Below are positions 20,940 through 21,898 of a DNA stretch of 21,898 nucleotides, in pieces. A model generated the notes under the pieces. That model was not told the DNA's origin and did no database searches. It was given only the letters and a program-made list of their open reading frames with translations. Each line of letters opens with the position of its first letter. Position 1 is the stretch's first letter. The DNA comes from CAZVEV01 sp964625865 (lineage in GTDB: Bacteria > Planctomycetota > Phycisphaerae > SM23-33), in contig CAZVEV010000073.1 of the NCBI GenBank assembly GCA_964625865.1, positions 1 through 21,898 on the forward strand. The letters are read 5' to 3'. Position numbers and translations under genes: made by a program.

Positions 20940-21898
20940 CTACTTGGCGGTCTTCTTCGGATCTTTCGGCTTGGGCTTGGGCTTGGGCTTCCGCCGCCCA
21001 CCGCCGGGCCAGGGCAGGACGTTGGTGCGCTCGGCGTAGGCCTGCCACAGGTCGGCGAGCGTCTTGACGCGGTCGGGCTGAGCAGCCGCCAGGTCGTTCA
21101 GTTCGGACCGGTCGGCCTCGATGTCGTACAGCTCCCACTTGCCGTTGCGGCCCTTGGCCACCAGCTTCCACTTGCCCACGCGCACCGCCCGGTTGCCCTC
21201 GTGCTCCCAGTAGATCGCCTCGCGGGCGATGGGCTTGTCCGCGAAGGCCGGCGCGAGACTCTTGCCCTCCATCGGCTGGATCGGCTGACAGTTGAACTCC
21301 TTGGGATACGTCGCGCCGGCAACGTCGACGCAGGTGGCCATGATGTCGATCAGGTGGCTGGGCTGGTGGCGGAGTGTGTTCTTGTCGGCGATGCCGGCGG
21401 GCCAGTGGACGATCAGCGGCGTGGAGATGCCCCCCTCGTGCACCCAGTGCTTGTACTCGCGGAAAGGCGTGTTGGACACATTCGCCCAGCCGCGGCCATA
21501 GCCGATGGCCGTGTCGGCCGGGCCCGGCATCGAGCCCACGCCCCTGCGCATCTTGTATCCGTCGCGCGACTGGGTGGGCGTCATCCGCGTCTGGAGCGCG
21601 TCGGGGGCCATGGGGGGCAGTTCCGGCTTGTCGGCGCGGGGCCGGCCCTTGCCATACCGACCGTAGCCTTCCGCGCAGCCGCCGTTGTCCATCAGGTAGA
21701 AGATCAGCGTGTTGTCCAGTCGGCCGGTCTTCTTGAGGGAAGCCACGATCCGCCCGATGCCCGCATCCATGTTGTCGACCATGGCGGCGTAGACTTCCAT
21801 GCAGGCGGCCTCCCACTTCTTGTCGGAGACTCCGGACCAGTTGCCGGCCTGCGGGGAGAGCTTCCAGTGCTTCTCGATCACGCCGAGTTTCTTCATCT
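20940..21898 (-). CDS. Sulfatase, C-terminal part (N-terminus outside the window)
   Basis: About 319 codons are visible, ending in TAG at 20942-20940; the frame continues beyond 21898, so the catalytic CxPxR motif and N-terminus are missing. The visible part is sulfatase C-terminal-core like: MVDNMDAGIGRIVASLKKTGRLDNTLIFYLMDNGG supplies the metal-binding Asp-Asn pair (DNGG), followed later by NTPFREYKHWVHEGGISTPLIVHWPAGI (the HEGGI-x-x-P loop and WP of arylsulfatases), DIMATCVDVAGA and WELYDIEADRSELNDLA. It likely hydrolyses sulfate esters, often on algal polysaccharides in planctomycetes, after maturation by a formylglycine-generating enzyme. The C-terminus is an unusual lysine-proline tail (KPKPKPKP, DPKKTAK). 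Confidence 0.92.
   Translation of the reverse strand, partial: MKKLGVIEKHWKLSPQAGNWSGVSDKKWEAACMEVYAAMVDNMDAGIGRIVASLKKTGRLDNTLIFYLMDNGGCAEGYGRYGKGRPRADKPELPPMAPDALQTRMTPTQSRDGYKMRRGVGSMPGPADTAIGYGRGWANVSNTPFREYKHWVHEGGISTPLIVHWPAGIADKNTLRHQPSHLIDIMATCVDVAGATYPKEFNCQPIQPMEGKSLAPAFADKPIAREAIYWEHEGNRAVRVGKWKLVAKGRNGKWELYDIEADRSELNDLAAAQPDRVKTLADLWQAYAERTNVLPWPGGGRRKPKPKPKPKDPKKTAK
20968..20990. repeat. Tandem hexamer GGCTTG (about four copies)
   Basis: Repeats of GGCTTG on the plus strand encode the KPKPKPKP stretch at the end of the sulfatase. Such a short tandem repeat is prone to change in copy number, which would lengthen or shorten the lysine-proline tail in steps of two residues. Confidence 0.7.

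Noticed and set aside
20720..21067. A 115-codon plus-strand frame crossing the end of the sulfatase gene
   Set aside because: Most of it is antisense to the sulfatase and its Ser/Ala/Trp/Arg composition is that of a shadow; no ribosome site is seen.
1..21898. CRISPR array, insertion sequence or phage genes
   Set aside because: No regularly spaced direct repeats, no cas genes, no transposase, integrase or phage structural signatures are seen; the only mobile-type signals are the REP-like and palindromic elements.

Overview
The window looks like a draft or metagenome-derived contig from a high-GC, didermic bacterium, most likely a planctomycete (Phycisphaerae-like). The clues are GC-rich coding on both strands, a sulfatase, a DUF1559/pseudopilin-like extracellular domain joined to an anti-sigma-like gene, lipopolysaccharide-type core genes (WaaP-like kinase, heptosyltransferase family), and a secreted FG-GAP propeller protein. 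The taxonomic call is inference. A run of exactly 100 N (4438-4537) marks a scaffold gap.

Left part (1-5.1 kb): a tRNA-Gly(GCC) on the minus strand, cut at the window edge, has a clear promoter. Next come a secreted two-domain protein of unknown function and a beta-class DNA methyltransferase (plus strand). A minus-strand pair follows: a lipoprotein interrupted by the N gap, and a membrane enzyme with two CDP-alcohol phosphatidyltransferase domains. Palindromic intergenic elements sharing GGCCACT/AGTGGCC arms lie at 252-283 and 2747-2845.

Middle (5.4-9.4 kb): a plus-strand two-gene unit of a large alanine-rich helical-repeat membrane protein and a GT39/ArnT-like membrane glycosyltransferase, coupled by an ATGA overlap. 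It converges with the next operon.

Core (9.3-18.9 kb): nine tightly packed minus-strand genes, in transcription order: double-domain WaaP/Kdo-kinase-like protein, GT9 heptosyltransferase, DUF2062 membrane protein, two SAM methyltransferases, an SMR/ArnE-like small membrane protein, a secreted FG-GAP propeller protein, a DPM1/ArnC-like GT2 and an AsnB-type amidotransferase. Several junctions are stop-start overlaps. Together with the neighbouring GT39 these look like a cell-envelope glycolipid or polysaccharide system: the GT2 could load a sugar on a polyprenyl phosphate, the SMR protein could flip it and the GT39 could transfer it outside, while the kinase and GT9 would act on a lipid A core-like acceptor. 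A REP-like inverted repeat sits inside this operon and encodes the last 26 residues of the GT9 protein.

Right part (18.9-21.9 kb): back-to-back promoters separate the envelope operon from a divergent ECF-type sigma factor gene and its overlapping partner, a one-TM protein that joins an anti-sigma-like cytoplasmic segment to a pseudopilin-like extracellular domain. A roughly 310 bp gene-free stretch with two palindromes precedes the C-terminal part of a sulfatase that runs off the window. The items most worth a second look are the sigma/pseudopilin-sensor pair, the two double-domain enzymes (CDP-alcohol transferase and WaaP-like kinase), the repeat-derived protein tail and the duplicated translational-coupling junction.
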